Positions 17,345-25,702 of a DNA stretch of 64,000 nt are shown here, in pieces. The position numbers were made by a program, and so were the translations under genes. This DNA comes from Zobellella maritima (lineage in GTDB: Bacteria; Pseudomonadota; Gammaproteobacteria; Enterobacterales; Aeromonadaceae): assembly GCF_003075035.1 (NCBI RefSeq), contig NZ_QCZE01000006.1:45293-109292 (forward strand), read 5' to 3'. The notes below the pieces were generated by a model. It saw only the letters and a program-made list of their open reading frames with translations, was not told where the DNA came from and ran no database searches. Position 1 is the stretch's first letter; each line of letters begins with the position of its first letter.

Positions 17345-18501
17345 CAGTTGATCTCCCAGTGGATGGCGGCCATGGCGTCTTCGTGCAGCTGCTCCAGCTC
17401 CCCGGCCGACTCGGCCTGCAGATAGAGCACGCCCAGATAATCCTTGTTGGAGTGGCTCAGCAACAGGCTGTCGCCCGCCTGGCGGAGGGATTTGTAGCTT
17501 AGGCCGGGCCGGGTCGGAGGCTGTGGGGCCTGGACCAGCCGGCCGCTGGACTCGGCCACCAGATACTGGATCAGCGCCTGTTGTGTCGAGGGGCTAATGG
17601 CCGGCAGGGGGTTGCCCTGATGCAGCCGCAAGATGGGAGCAAACCAGCCGCCCGGCAGCAACTGGTCCAGCAGGAACTCACGGCCGTCGCCTATGCTGCG
17701 GTAGTTGATCTCGACCAGTACGGGGCCGTCCCGGGTGAGGATAAATTCGCTGTGGCACACCCCGAGGCCGACGCCGAAGCGACGAACCTGCTCCAGGGCC
17801 CGGGTCTGCCACTCCCGGCCGATCGATCCCTGCCAGCGGGCCCGGGTCTCGATGAAATGGGGGGGAGCGGAGAGCTCGACATCGAAGCCGCCGACGGCCA
17901 CCAGCTCCCGGCCGTCGCCCAGGGTTTCCAGGGTGAACAGCGGGCCTTCCATATATTGTTCCAGCAGCAGAGGGGCCGATTGGACTCGATCTGCCAGCAA
18001 GGCGACCAGCTGAGGCTGGCTGTCGACCCGGCACACGTCCAGGGAGGCCACGCCCTGGCTGGGTTTGACCACCAGCGGGTAGGGCCAGTCGTGCTCCGGT
18101 ACCTCGCCGGGCTGCAGCTGGCGAGACCAGACGCTGGGCAGGCCCAACTCGGCCAGACGTTCCCGCATGCGCAGCTTGTCCTTGGCCCGGTAGCAGACCT
18201 GCCAGTCCTTGGCCGGCAAATCCAGGGCTCGGGCGGCGATGGCGGCGGCGGTCTGCAGATGATCGCTGTTGGAGAACAGGGCGGCGGGACGGATGGCCTG
18301 CTCGGTCAGCAGGTCCAGTATCGCCAGGGGATTGAAGACGTCGCATTCGAGGATGCGCACCTCTGCCAGGCATTCCCGATGCGCCAGCCCCTGGTCGGTG
18401 ACCAGCACCACCTCATGGCCCAGTTGTCGGGCGGCGGGAATAAAGCCGTCGATGACGGCACTGTTAACCACATGGGTCAGGATCACGATGGGTGATGACA
18501 T
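17344..18501 (-). CDS. pvsA: ATP-grasp ligase of siderophore synthesis (PvsA-like)
   Basis: A 385-residue ATP-grasp protein. The central domain shows PYPLVVKPSQGVASLDV, then LLLEQYMEGPLFTLET with the ATP-contacting acidic residues, and VLVEINYRSIGDG with the metal-binding Glu-x-Asn pair. PvsA in vibrioferrin loci ligates an amino acid (alanine) to a carboxylate. The start at 18501 has AAGGA eight bases upstream; an ATG 23 codons earlier was set aside. It is followed by pvsB with a one-base overlap. The gap of 101 bases to the aldolase gene shows no terminator, so both are probably one transcript. Confidence 0.85.
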   Translation of the reverse strand: MSSPIVILTHVVNSAVIDGFIPAARQLGHEVVLVTDQGLAHRECLAEVRILECDVFNPLAILDLLTEQAIRPAALFSNSDHLQTAAAIAARALDLPAKDWQVCYRAKDKLRMRERLAELGLPSVWSRQLQPGEVPEHDWPYPLVVKPSQGVASLDVCRVDSQPQLVALLADRVQSAPLLLEQYMEGPLFTLETLGDGRELVAVGGFDVELSAPPHFIETRARWQGSIGREWQTRALEQVRRFGVGLGVCHSEFILTRDGPVLVEINYRSIGDGREFLLDQLLPGGWFAPILRLHQGNPLPAISPSTQQALIQYLVAESSGRLVQAPQPPTRPGLSYKSLRQAGDSLLLSHSNKDYLGVLYLQAESAGELEQLHEDAMAAIHWEIN

Positions 18502-18602
18502 AACTGTCCTTAACGTTCTGAAAAACGGGTCACGAGTGCTAATGCAGAAGGCCAATCGAAAGCCGGCCAATCCCGTTAACGGCTCGGCATCAGATTAGGC
18601 GT

Positions 18603-19373
18603 TCAATTATCCTGGCGGAGCTCGGTCAGCCGGTTGCGCAGGGCCCGGCACAGATAGCCCCTGTCTTCTCCCGCCAGCCAGGCGGTGATGCCGGCCTGTC
18701 GCCAGCGCCCGGCCTGCTCCGGGCTGCGCGGGTTGGCGCAGAAAGGCACACCGGCATCGTGGCACAGGGCTGCCAGCCGGCCTATGGCGGCTTCTACCCG
18801 CGGATCCTGGGGCAGGGGGCCGATCCCCATATCCAGCGCCAGATCCAGGGCGCCTTCCAGCACCATGTCGACACCGTCCAGCGCCAATATCTCGGGCAAG
18901 GCGTCAATACCGGCCCGTGATTCGATCATGGGCACCACCATGATGTTGTCGTTGGCGAGCCGAATATAGTCATCGAGCTTGAGGGTACCGAAACCGGTGA
19001 TGGGGCCGCCGGTGATGCCGCGCAAGCCCTGGGGCGGGAAGCGGCAGGCGGCGATGGCCCGGGCGACGGTGGCGGCACTCTCTACCTGGGGCAGTACTAT
19101 GCCGCGGGCACCGGCATCCAGTAGCCGGCCGATCAGTTTGGCGTCCGCTGCGGGTACCCGCACCAAGGGAGTGCAGCCGGTGCCGAGCACGGCCTGCAAG
19201 CTGTGACGCAGGGTTTCTTCCGACACCAGCAGGTGCTCCATATCGAGGATCACAAAGTCATAACCGGCGCGGCCGATCATTTCTGCCAGCCAGGGGCCGG
19301 GCACGGAATTGAGCAGGCCGTATACGGGGCTGCCCTGGCGCAGGCTGGTTTTTAAGGGGTTGATGGTCAACAT
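18603..19373 (-). CDS. HpcH/HpaI aldolase-fold protein, SbnG-like (possible siderophore citrate synthase)
   Basis: A 256-residue TIM-barrel protein of the HpcH/HpaI family: YDFVILDMEHLLVSEETL near residues 38-55, LVRVPAADAKLIGRLLDAGARGI near 70-92, LPQVESA, VPMIESRAGI and EGALDLALDMG with metal-ligand candidates Glu and Asp. SbnG of the staphyloferrin B system belongs to this family and makes citrate from oxaloacetate and acetyl-CoA independently of the TCA cycle. Being first in a citrate-siderophore operon with a Fur-like promoter, the same job is likely here. A general aldolase role cannot be excluded. The ATG at 19373 has only a weak ribosome site. Confidence 0.8.
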   Translation of the reverse strand: MLTINPLKTSLRQGSPVYGLLNSVPGPWLAEMIGRAGYDFVILDMEHLLVSEETLRHSLQAVLGTGCTPLVRVPAADAKLIGRLLDAGARGIVLPQVESAATVARAIAACRFPPQGLRGITGGPITGFGTLKLDDYIRLANDNIMVVPMIESRAGIDALPEILALDGVDMVLEGALDLALDMGIGPLPQDPRVEAAIGRLAALCHDAGVPFCANPRSPEQAGRWRQAGITAWLAGEDRGYLCRALRNRLTELRQDN

Positions 19374-19401
19374 AGGATGGCGTTGTTGTTTTTGATTAAA
19401 T

Positions 19402-19420
19402 GTAAACTATTCCCATTATC
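19402..19420 (-). promoter_or_regulatory. Fur-like box before the aldolase-pvs operon
   Basis: Read on the minus strand, GATAATGGGAATAGTTTAC matches the 19-bp Fur consensus at about 13 positions, with an intact left GATAATG half. It lies 29 bases upstream of the aldolase start, in the divergent promoter region with pvuB. Confidence 0.65.
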
Positions 19421-19478
19421 ATTTGAATTCAACCATGAATTTTATGGGTGAATCAATTCGAGGTAACAAAAAGCAACT

Positions 19479-19497
19479 GATTTTGATTCTTATTTGA
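19479..19497. promoter_or_regulatory. Possible second Fur-like box before pvuB
   Basis: GATTTTGATTCTTATTTGA is an AT-rich array of GAT/ATT hexamers with about 11 matches to the Fur consensus, 40 bases before the pvuB start. Weaker than the other two boxes; position is the main support. Confidence 0.4.
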
Positions 19498-19536
19498 TTT
19501 AGACTCGTCAGCCATTCCAAGATGGAGAGGTTTCAG

Positions 19537-20478
19537 ATGAGATTGACTCTAGCTGCCGCCCTGCTGGCGGCATTGGCCTTTAGGGTGACGGCCGGGATCC
19601 AGGTCACGGATGACAGGGGAATGGAGATAACCTTGTCCCAGCCGGCCAGCCGGCCGGCGGCGATTTCCACTTTTGCCGCAGATACCCTGGCGGCGCTGGG
19701 CGTTCCGCCGGTGGCCGTGACCCAGTTCGATGAACAGGACAGGCCCGTCTACCTGGGAGATGCGGTTAACGAGGCGGTCAGCCTGGGCACGCGTGGACAG
19801 CCTAATCTCGAACTTTTGTCTGAACTGGCACCGGATACGGTGCTGGCGGTGCGTCGCTATACCGAGACCATCGCTGAACGTCTCGACGCCATCGCCCCCT
19901 ATGTGGCGTTCGATGATCTGACTCTGGCGGACAGCCTGAAGGCGGTGTCCGACATCGGCACCCTGGTCGGCAGGCCGGAGCAGGCCGAGCGGCTTAACCT
20001 GGAATTTCAACAGACCCTGGAGCAGATGGCCGGGCAGGTTGGGGAGCGGGCCGGGCAGCGCATCGCCCTGCTGGTCACCGCCAGCGAAGAGCCCTTCGTC
20101 TATTACGATCATTTCCTGCCGGTGGAACTGGCGACGGCCCTGGGCCTGAACAATGTGGCCGGTGCCAATCCCGACTGGCCGGGAAAACTGCCCTTTGGTT
20201 TCCGCATGCCGCTGGAGCAATTACTCGCCGCCGACCCGGATATTCTGGTGCTGTTTCCCAGCGCCCAGCCCAGGGCCTTTGTCAAGAATCCCCTGTGGAA
20301 GCACCTCAAGGCGGTGAAAAATCAGCGGGTATACCTGGTGGGCCAGCACTGGAAGGAAGGGGGAGGACCTGTCGCCCGGGCACTGATCCTGCGTCAGCTG
20401 GGGCACCTGGCCTATCCGGATCTGTTTGACTCACCCGCCGATCTGCCGGCCGAGCTGGAATTGCATTCCTTCCGATGA
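19537..20478 (+). CDS. pvuB: Periplasmic ferric-siderophore binding protein (PvuB-like)
   Basis: A 313-residue class III solute-binding protein. An N-terminal signal peptide (MRLTLAAALLAALAFRVTAG) is followed by IQVTDDRGMEITL, typical of FecB/FhuD-type proteins, then SLGTRGQPNLELLSELAPD and LFPSAQPRAF in the C-terminal lobe. It would collect ferric vibrioferrin in the periplasm and hand it to PvuC/PvuD. The start at 19537 follows GGAGAGG by 6 bases; the in-frame ATG 5 codons upstream includes that site and is unlikely. Its stop overlaps pvuC by 4 bases. Confidence 0.87.
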   Translation: MRLTLAAALLAALAFRVTAGIQVTDDRGMEITLSQPASRPAAISTFAADTLAALGVPPVAVTQFDEQDRPVYLGDAVNEAVSLGTRGQPNLELLSELAPDTVLAVRRYTETIAERLDAIAPYVAFDDLTLADSLKAVSDIGTLVGRPEQAERLNLEFQQTLEQMAGQVGERAGQRIALLVTASEEPFVYYDHFLPVELATALGLNNVAGANPDWPGKLPFGFRMPLEQLLAADPDILVLFPSAQPRAFVKNPLWKHLKAVKNQRVYLVGQHWKEGGGPVARALILRQLGHLAYPDLFDSPADLPAELELHSFR

Positions 20479-21434
20479 GGACGCTGAGCTTGGTGCTGAT
20501 CATGGTGCCGGTGCTGCTCTGGAGCGGGCTGGCGCTGGGCCGTCTGCCGCTGTCCCCGGCCCAGATATGGGCGGCGTTGCTGGGGCAGGGCGAGGTCCTG
20601 GCCCAGGTGGTGGTATGGGAGCTGCGTCTGCCGCGGGCCCTGCTGGCTTTTTTGGTGGGCGCCAGCCTGGCTTTGTCGGGGCTGGTCATGCAGCGGGTGA
20701 GTCGTAATCCGTTGGCATCCCCCGGGCTGACCGGGGTGTCCGCCGGTGCCGCCCTGGCGGTGGTCGCCGGTATCCTGTTGCTGAATACCGGCGTTAACCT
20801 GACCCCCTGGCTGGCGATCGCCGGCGGCCTGTGTGCTGGCCTGCTGACCCTGCTGCTGGCCGGCGGCCGGCAATTGCAGCCGACCCGTATCGTGCTCGCC
20901 GGGGTGGCGGTCACCGCCTTGTGCGGCGGCCTGACCACCACGCTGCTGCTGCGGGCAGAGGCGGATGCCGGCGAATTTCTGTTCTGGATGGCGGGCGGCG
21001 TGGCCGGTCGTAGCTGGCCGCAGCTGGTGTTATTGCTGTGCTGCATGGCGCCGCCACTGCTGGCCTTGTGGCTAACCCGGCGCAACCTGGAGCTGCTCAG
21101 CGGTGGTGACGAAATGGCATTGAGCCTGGGGCTGAAACCGGCGCGCTGGCGGGCCTGGTACCTGGTGTTGGCCACCGTACTGGCGGCGTCGACGGTGGCG
21201 GTGGCCGGCCCCATCGGTTTTGTCGGTCTGCTGGCGCCCCATATGGTGCGTTTCTGCTGGCCGGGGCGGCGCCTGCCCATGGGCCTGAGCCTTTTGCTGG
21301 GCGGGGTCTTGCTGATGAGCGCCGACCTGTTGGCCAGGCTGCCCGGAACCGCCCAGGAGATCCCGCTGGGGGTGATGACCGCGCTGCTGGGCGGTCCCTT
21401 GTTGCTGCGGCTGATGGTAAAGGAGAAGGTATGA
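20475..21434 (+). CDS. pvuC: FecCD-family iron-siderophore permease (PvuC-like)
   Basis: A 319-residue inner-membrane permease with about nine hydrophobic segments. FecCD signatures are RLPRALLAFLVGASLALSG, QRVSRNPLASPGLTGVSAGA and, near the C-terminus, VAGPIGFVGLLAPHMVRF followed by LPGTAQEIPLGVMTALLGGP. It forms a heterodimer with the next gene product. ATGA-type overlaps at both ends tie it to pvuB and pvuD. Confidence 0.9.
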   Translation: MRTLSLVLIMVPVLLWSGLALGRLPLSPAQIWAALLGQGEVLAQVVVWELRLPRALLAFLVGASLALSGLVMQRVSRNPLASPGLTGVSAGAALAVVAGILLLNTGVNLTPWLAIAGGLCAGLLTLLLAGGRQLQPTRIVLAGVAVTALCGGLTTTLLLRAEADAGEFLFWMAGGVAGRSWPQLVLLLCCMAPPLLALWLTRRNLELLSGGDEMALSLGLKPARWRAWYLVLATVLAASTVAVAGPIGFVGLLAPHMVRFCWPGRRLPMGLSLLLGGVLLMSADLLARLPGTAQEIPLGVMTALLGGPLLLRLMVKEKV

Positions 21435-22441
21435 GGCGACTGTTGCCTTCCCTGGGCTTGCCCCTGTTGCTGGTCCTGGCGGCCTTTATTGCCCTGATAC
21501 AGGGGGCGGCCAATGTGCAGCTGGCCAACCTGGTGGAACTGACGGCCGGCGAGGCCGGGGAGCATATCCGGCGGGTGGTACTGGACTATCGCATGCCCAG
21601 GGTGTTGCTGGGCGTACTGGTGGGCGCCCATTTCGCCCTGGCCGGTTACCTGCTGCAGTTGATCACCCGCAACCCCCTGGCCGATGCCGGAGTGCTGGGC
21701 ATTTCTTCCGGCAGCGGGCTGGCGGCGGTCACGGTGTTTGTGATCATGACCCGGCTACTGGGTCATGATGCCTCTTACCAGCTGGTGCCGGTCACCCTGT
21801 CGTTGCTGCCCTGGCTGACCCTGGCCGGCGGCCTGCTGGCGGGTTGGCTGCTGTGGGCACTATGGCGCAGCACCGGGCTGAGCCCGGTGCGGCTGGCAGT
21901 GGTCGGCGCCACCTGCGCCGCCATCTTTTCCGCCCTGCTGATGGGCGCGCTGGTGGTCTGGGGCCAGGCGACCAGTGACGTGATCATCCTCTGGCTGGCG
22001 GGAACCCTCTATGGCGCCGGTTGGGAGCGGGTCTGGGCGTTGCTGCCCTGGAGCCTGGTGTTGCTGCCGCTGGTCACCGGTCTGGCCCGACCCATGATGC
22101 TGCTCAGCCTGGACCGGCAGAAGGCCCAGACCCTCGGCTTTAACATTACCCTGTGGAACGGCCTGATGCTGGGGCTGGCGGTGGCACTGGCCGCCAGCGC
22201 CGTGGCCATGAGCGGACCGGTTGGCTTTGTCGGCATATTGGTGCCCTACCTGGCTCGCCGGCTCTGCCCCCGGAGCGTCCGCAGTCAGCTGTGGGCCTGC
22301 ATCTGGCTGGGCGGCTTGCTGGTGGTGGTTGGCGATACCCTGGGGCGTGTATTGATGAGTCCGTTTGAGCTGCCGGTCGGCGTGGTCACCGCCCTGGTCG
22401 GCTGCCCCTTCTTCCTCTATCTACTCAATCGCAAGGTGTGA
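21431..22441 (+). CDS. pvuD: FecCD-family iron-siderophore permease (PvuD-like)
   Basis: A 336-residue second permease subunit: RMPRVLLGVLVGAHFALAG, QLITRNPLADAGVLGISSGSG, and the conserved VAMSGPVGFVGILVPYLARRL and SPFELPVGVVTALVGCPFF near the C-terminus. It pairs with PvuC to form the channel powered by PvuE. The start overlaps pvuC by 4 bases. Confidence 0.9.
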   Translation: MRRLLPSLGLPLLLVLAAFIALIQGAANVQLANLVELTAGEAGEHIRRVVLDYRMPRVLLGVLVGAHFALAGYLLQLITRNPLADAGVLGISSGSGLAAVTVFVIMTRLLGHDASYQLVPVTLSLLPWLTLAGGLLAGWLLWALWRSTGLSPVRLAVVGATCAAIFSALLMGALVVWGQATSDVIILWLAGTLYGAGWERVWALLPWSLVLLPLVTGLARPMMLLSLDRQKAQTLGFNITLWNGLMLGLAVALAASAVAMSGPVGFVGILVPYLARRLCPRSVRSQLWACIWLGGLLVVVGDTLGRVLMSPFELPVGVVTALVGCPFFLYLLNRKV

Positions 22442-22443
22442 AC

Positions 22444-23217
22444 ATGCTGGAAATCGACAAGCTGAGCCTGGGCTATGGCGAGCAACGGATTGTCAACGGC
22501 ATCAGCCTCAGGCTGGACGCGGGGATCTGCGCCTTGCTCGGCCCCAACGGTTGTGGCAAGAGCACCCTGCTCAAGGGGCTGGCCGGCCTGCTGGCCCCCG
22601 AGACGGGGGAAATTCGCCTGCAGGGCAGGGCGATCGGCCAGTGGCCGAGACGGGAGCTGGCACGCCAGCTGGCATTTATGCCCCAGCAGCCGACGGCGCC
22701 GGACGAGATCCGGGTGAACCAGCTGGTGATGCTGGGCCGCTACCCGCACCTGGGGCTGTGGCGTCGCCCGGGTCAGGAGGATCATGACCGGGTGGGCTGG
22801 GCGATGAGGCTGACCGGGGTCGCTCAACTGGCCGAACGGCAGCTGCGCAGCCTGTCCGGCGGCCAGCAACAACGGGTCTGGATCGCCATGGCCCTGGCCC
22901 AGCAGGCCGGCCTGCTGTTGCTGGATGAGCCGACCACCTATCTGGACTGGGGCTATCAGCTGGAAACCCTGGAATTGCTCAGGGAGCTGCACAGCGAGCA
23001 GGGACTGTCGGTGCTGATGTCGCTGCATGAACTGAACCAGGCGGCCCGCTATGCAGACCAGCTGGTGGTGATGCGGGAGGGAAGGCTGGCCTGCCAGGGC
23101 AGCCCGGAGCAGGTGCTGAAACGGGAGCTGATCGCTGGGGTGTTCGGCGTCGATGCCACCATCACCCGCGACGAGGAAGGCTATCATTATGCCCTGGCGC
23201 GGGGCACGGCCAAATAA
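22444..23217 (+). CDS. pvuE: Iron-siderophore ABC transporter ATPase (PvuE-like)
   Basis: A 257-residue ABC ATPase of FecE/FhuC type. Walker A is GPNGCGKST, the Q-loop region reads LAFMPQQP, the signature is LSGGQQQRVWIAMAL, and Walker B is LLLLDEPTTYLD, followed by the switch His in SLHELNQA. The ATG at 22444 is preferred, with AAGGTG five bases ahead; a GTG two codons upstream, overlapping the pvuD stop, is also possible. It energises PvuCD. Confidence 0.9.
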   Translation: MLEIDKLSLGYGEQRIVNGISLRLDAGICALLGPNGCGKSTLLKGLAGLLAPETGEIRLQGRAIGQWPRRELARQLAFMPQQPTAPDEIRVNQLVMLGRYPHLGLWRRPGQEDHDRVGWAMRLTGVAQLAERQLRSLSGGQQQRVWIAMALAQQAGLLLLDEPTTYLDWGYQLETLELLRELHSEQGLSVLMSLHELNQAARYADQLVVMREGRLACQGSPEQVLKRELIAGVFGVDATITRDEEGYHYALARGTAK

Positions 23218-23551
23218 TACCCATTGCTAACCAGCCTATCCCTTATTATTGCCATGTACATGTCAGAACCTGTTTATGATCTTCGCTAAGCTGCTGGTTA
23301 CGACCCAGCGAAGAGACAACAGGTCCACCTCCACCGACACGCTTCAAGCGCATCCCTGTGACGCTCGGTACATGCCTTCCCTGGCATGTACCGGTCGGCG
23401 GAGGCATTCCCTGTTGCCTCTTTTAAGCTCTGACGCTGTATGAGGTTAGCGTCAGCAAAACCAATAAAAAGTTCAATTTATAATTGAAATTAAAACAATA
23501 ATGTAAAATAATCACCAAATACTAATCATTATCATTTGGGTTTGTTTCTTT
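23218..23551. other. Non-coding stretch with nested inverted repeats and a Fur box
   Basis: This 334-base gap has no credible gene. It folds well: 23280-23287 with 23307-23314; 23311-23323 with 23410-23422 (12 of 13 paired); 23328-23338 with 23394-23404 (10 of 11); a perfect 11-bp hairpin 23366-23376 with 23383-23393; and 23430-23437 with 23448-23455. The last 90 bases are AT-rich and hold the promoter and Fur box of pvuA. The folded part may be a dispersed repeat or an RNA element; it is not a riboswitch class I recognise. Confidence 0.7.
23519..23537. promoter_or_regulatory. Fur box before pvuA
   Basis: AATCATTATCATTT ending at 23537, read on the minus strand as AAATGATAATGATT, contains GATAATGAT, the left nine bases of the Fur consensus without mismatch. 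It lies 15 bases before the pvuA start codon, so iron-loaded Fur should repress the receptor. Confidence 0.8.
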
Positions 23552-25702
23552 ATGTCTTTTGCAGGGAAAGTGAATAACACGGCCGCCGGTTTCCGTCGTC
23601 GCCCCTTGAGTGTCCTGGTCAGCCTGGCGCTGGTGCCGGCCATGCCGTCGATCGCCGCCGAGGAGGTTGCCACCAGCCAGCTGGAGCAGGTGGTGGTCGA
23701 AGGTGACTGGTTGGGTACCCCGACCAAGGAGAACGTCAAGACCTATACCGGGGCGCGTAACGTGGTGGAAAGCGAGGAGTTGCACGAGCGCGGCGCCCTC
23801 AACCTGGAAGATGCCCTGCGCCAGGTGCCTGGCATCCAGGTACTGGACGAAACCGGTACCGGTATATTACCCAACATAGGGGTGCGAGGCCTGAACCCGC
23901 TGCGCAGCGAGCGGGTGCAGATGTTGGTGGACGGTTATCCGATCGCCATCGGCCCCTATACCAATGTGGGTGTCTCGCTGTTTCCGGTAACTCTGCCCAG
24001 CCTGGAGGCGGTGGATATCGTGCGTGGCGGGGCCGCCGTACACTATGGTCCCAATAACGTGGGCGGTGTGCTCAACCTGGTCACCAAGCCGATTCCCAAC
24101 GAGGTGGAACAGACTCTGCGTGAGCGGTTGCTGATCGCCGACGGCACCGGCCATGTGATGACCGATACCTACTACCGGGTGGGCGGTTTCGTGACCGACA
24201 GCCTGGGCCTGCAATTCCAGGCCAACCTGCAGAAGGGCAACGGCTTCCGCGATCACTCCGACACCGAAGTACAGAACTATATTTTCGATGTCGACTACTT
24301 CCTGGATGATATCAACGAGCTCCAGGCCCAGCTGCAGTACTATGATGTGACCGCCGACCTGCCCGGCGCCCTGAGCCCGACCGCCTATGAGGCCGACCGT
24401 ACCCAGTCCCAGCGGCCCTTTGATGCCTATGATGCGGATATGTGGCGGGGCACCCTGGCCTGGATCCACACCCCCAGCGACGACCTGGAATTCCAGTGGC
24501 GCAACTTCGCCCACCGGGCGGATAGGACCTTTTTCTTTGGACAGGACCTGCCACGCGAGACACATTGGGCTGATCCCAGTAGGGAAAGCAGTCATGTGGC
24601 AGACTCGCCCCGACTCTTTAACGTCTACGGCACCGAGCCGCGGGTAACCAAGCAGCTGGCCAACCACACCCTGATGCTGGGCGGCCGCTATGTACGGGAA
24701 GAGGTGGAGTTTGACGTCAACCGCCTGACCCTGGCCGATGGCAGCTACAACGATCATGTGCGGGACTGGGACTTTACCACCAACGCCTATGCCGCCTATC
24801 TGAGCGATACGGTGCGCTTTATGGATGATCGCCTGGCCGTCACCCCGGGCATCCGCTATGAGGAAGTACGCACCGACTGGGTGGATGAAAAACCGGGAAG
24901 TAATAAAACCGATAGCAATAACGTTAGCGCCTGGTTGCCCGGCCTGACCATCGGCCTGCAGGCGACCGATGACGTCTTCCTGTTCGCCAATGCCCAGCGC
25001 TCCCTGGTACCGGTGCAGACCGCCCAGGTGACCAAGGACGGTGAGTTTGCCAATGAAACCGCCTGGAACTACGAGCTGGGCAGCCGCTGGCAGCTGACCG
25101 ACGGCCTGCAAGCTTCCGCCACCCTGTTCCGTATCGACTACGAAGATCAAATTCAGCATAACAGGAATACTGATCGTTTCGAGAACCTGGGCGAGACCCG
25201 CCAGCAGGGCATCGAGCTGGAAGGCCGCTGGACGCCGAGCGATGCGTTCGAGCTGGGCCTGAGCTATACCTTCCTGGATACCGAGCAGCTGAACGACAGT
25301 TCTTCCAGCTTTGCTGGCAATGAACTGCCCAATGCACCGCGCCACCATGTCAGCGCCGATGCCACCTACAAGATGGGCCTGTGGACCGCCAGCGCCAATG
25401 CGCTCTATGTGTCCGAGAGCTTCAGCGATGCCGCCAATACGGTGATCGAAAATGAGGAGTCTGTTGCTCCTGACGAAATGCGTGCCGCAGGTGAAGCTGG
25501 CGAACTGCCGGCCTACACCCTGGTCAATGCCCGCTTGGGCCGGGATATTCCCCTGGGTAACGACATGTCCCTGAATGTGGGCCTGGGCGTGAACAACCTG
25601 CTGGATGAAGACTATTACTTCCGTGGTGTGGACGTGAGTCCGGTCGGCCGCCTGCCGGCACCGGGACGCACCTATATGCTGGAAGGCCAGCTGAACTTCT
25701 AA
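23552..25702 (+). CDS. pvuA: TonB-dependent outer-membrane siderophore receptor (PvuA-like)
   Basis: A 716-residue receptor. The N-terminus has a signal sequence ending near PAMPSIAAEE, then a TonB-box-like LEQVVVEG, the plug domain (GALNLEDALRQVPGIQV, GVRGLNPLRSERVQMLVDG, GGAAVHYGPNNVGGVLNLVT), and a beta-barrel ending in an aromatic residue (GQLNF). There is no N-terminal signalling domain, so it does not drive a surface-signalling sigma factor. It lies apart from pvuBCDE by 334 bases and has its own Fur box, and it is followed by its own terminator. The ribosome site before the ATG is weak. Confidence 0.88.
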   Translation: MSFAGKVNNTAAGFRRRPLSVLVSLALVPAMPSIAAEEVATSQLEQVVVEGDWLGTPTKENVKTYTGARNVVESEELHERGALNLEDALRQVPGIQVLDETGTGILPNIGVRGLNPLRSERVQMLVDGYPIAIGPYTNVGVSLFPVTLPSLEAVDIVRGGAAVHYGPNNVGGVLNLVTKPIPNEVEQTLRERLLIADGTGHVMTDTYYRVGGFVTDSLGLQFQANLQKGNGFRDHSDTEVQNYIFDVDYFLDDINELQAQLQYYDVTADLPGALSPTAYEADRTQSQRPFDAYDADMWRGTLAWIHTPSDDLEFQWRNFAHRADRTFFFGQDLPRETHWADPSRESSHVADSPRLFNVYGTEPRVTKQLANHTLMLGGRYVREEVEFDVNRLTLADGSYNDHVRDWDFTTNAYAAYLSDTVRFMDDRLAVTPGIRYEEVRTDWVDEKPGSNKTDSNNVSAWLPGLTIGLQATDDVFLFANAQRSLVPVQTAQVTKDGEFANETAWNYELGSRWQLTDGLQASATLFRIDYEDQIQHNRNTDRFENLGETRQQGIELEGRWTPSDAFELGLSYTFLDTEQLNDSSSSFAGNELPNAPRHHVSADATYKMGLWTASANALYVSESFSDAANTVIENEESVAPDEMRAAGEAGELPAYTLVNARLGRDIPLGNDMSLNVGLGVNNLLDEDYYFRGVDVSPVGRLPAPGRTYMLEGQLNF

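Noticed and set aside
11532..18501. Aerobactin or staphyloferrin B locus
   Set aside because: No IucB/IucD-type hydroxylase or acetylase, and no SbnA/SbnB; two NIS synthetases plus an ATP-grasp ligase and decarboxylase match vibrioferrin.
20306..21631. Antisense 441-codon open frame over pvuB/pvuC
   Set aside because: Translation is rich in Ser, Pro and Arg with no fold-like pattern; the permease on the other strand explains the region.
23218..23551. Cobalamin or other known riboswitch ahead of the TonB receptor
   Set aside because: No B12-box or other known conserved core; a Fur box is enough to explain regulation.
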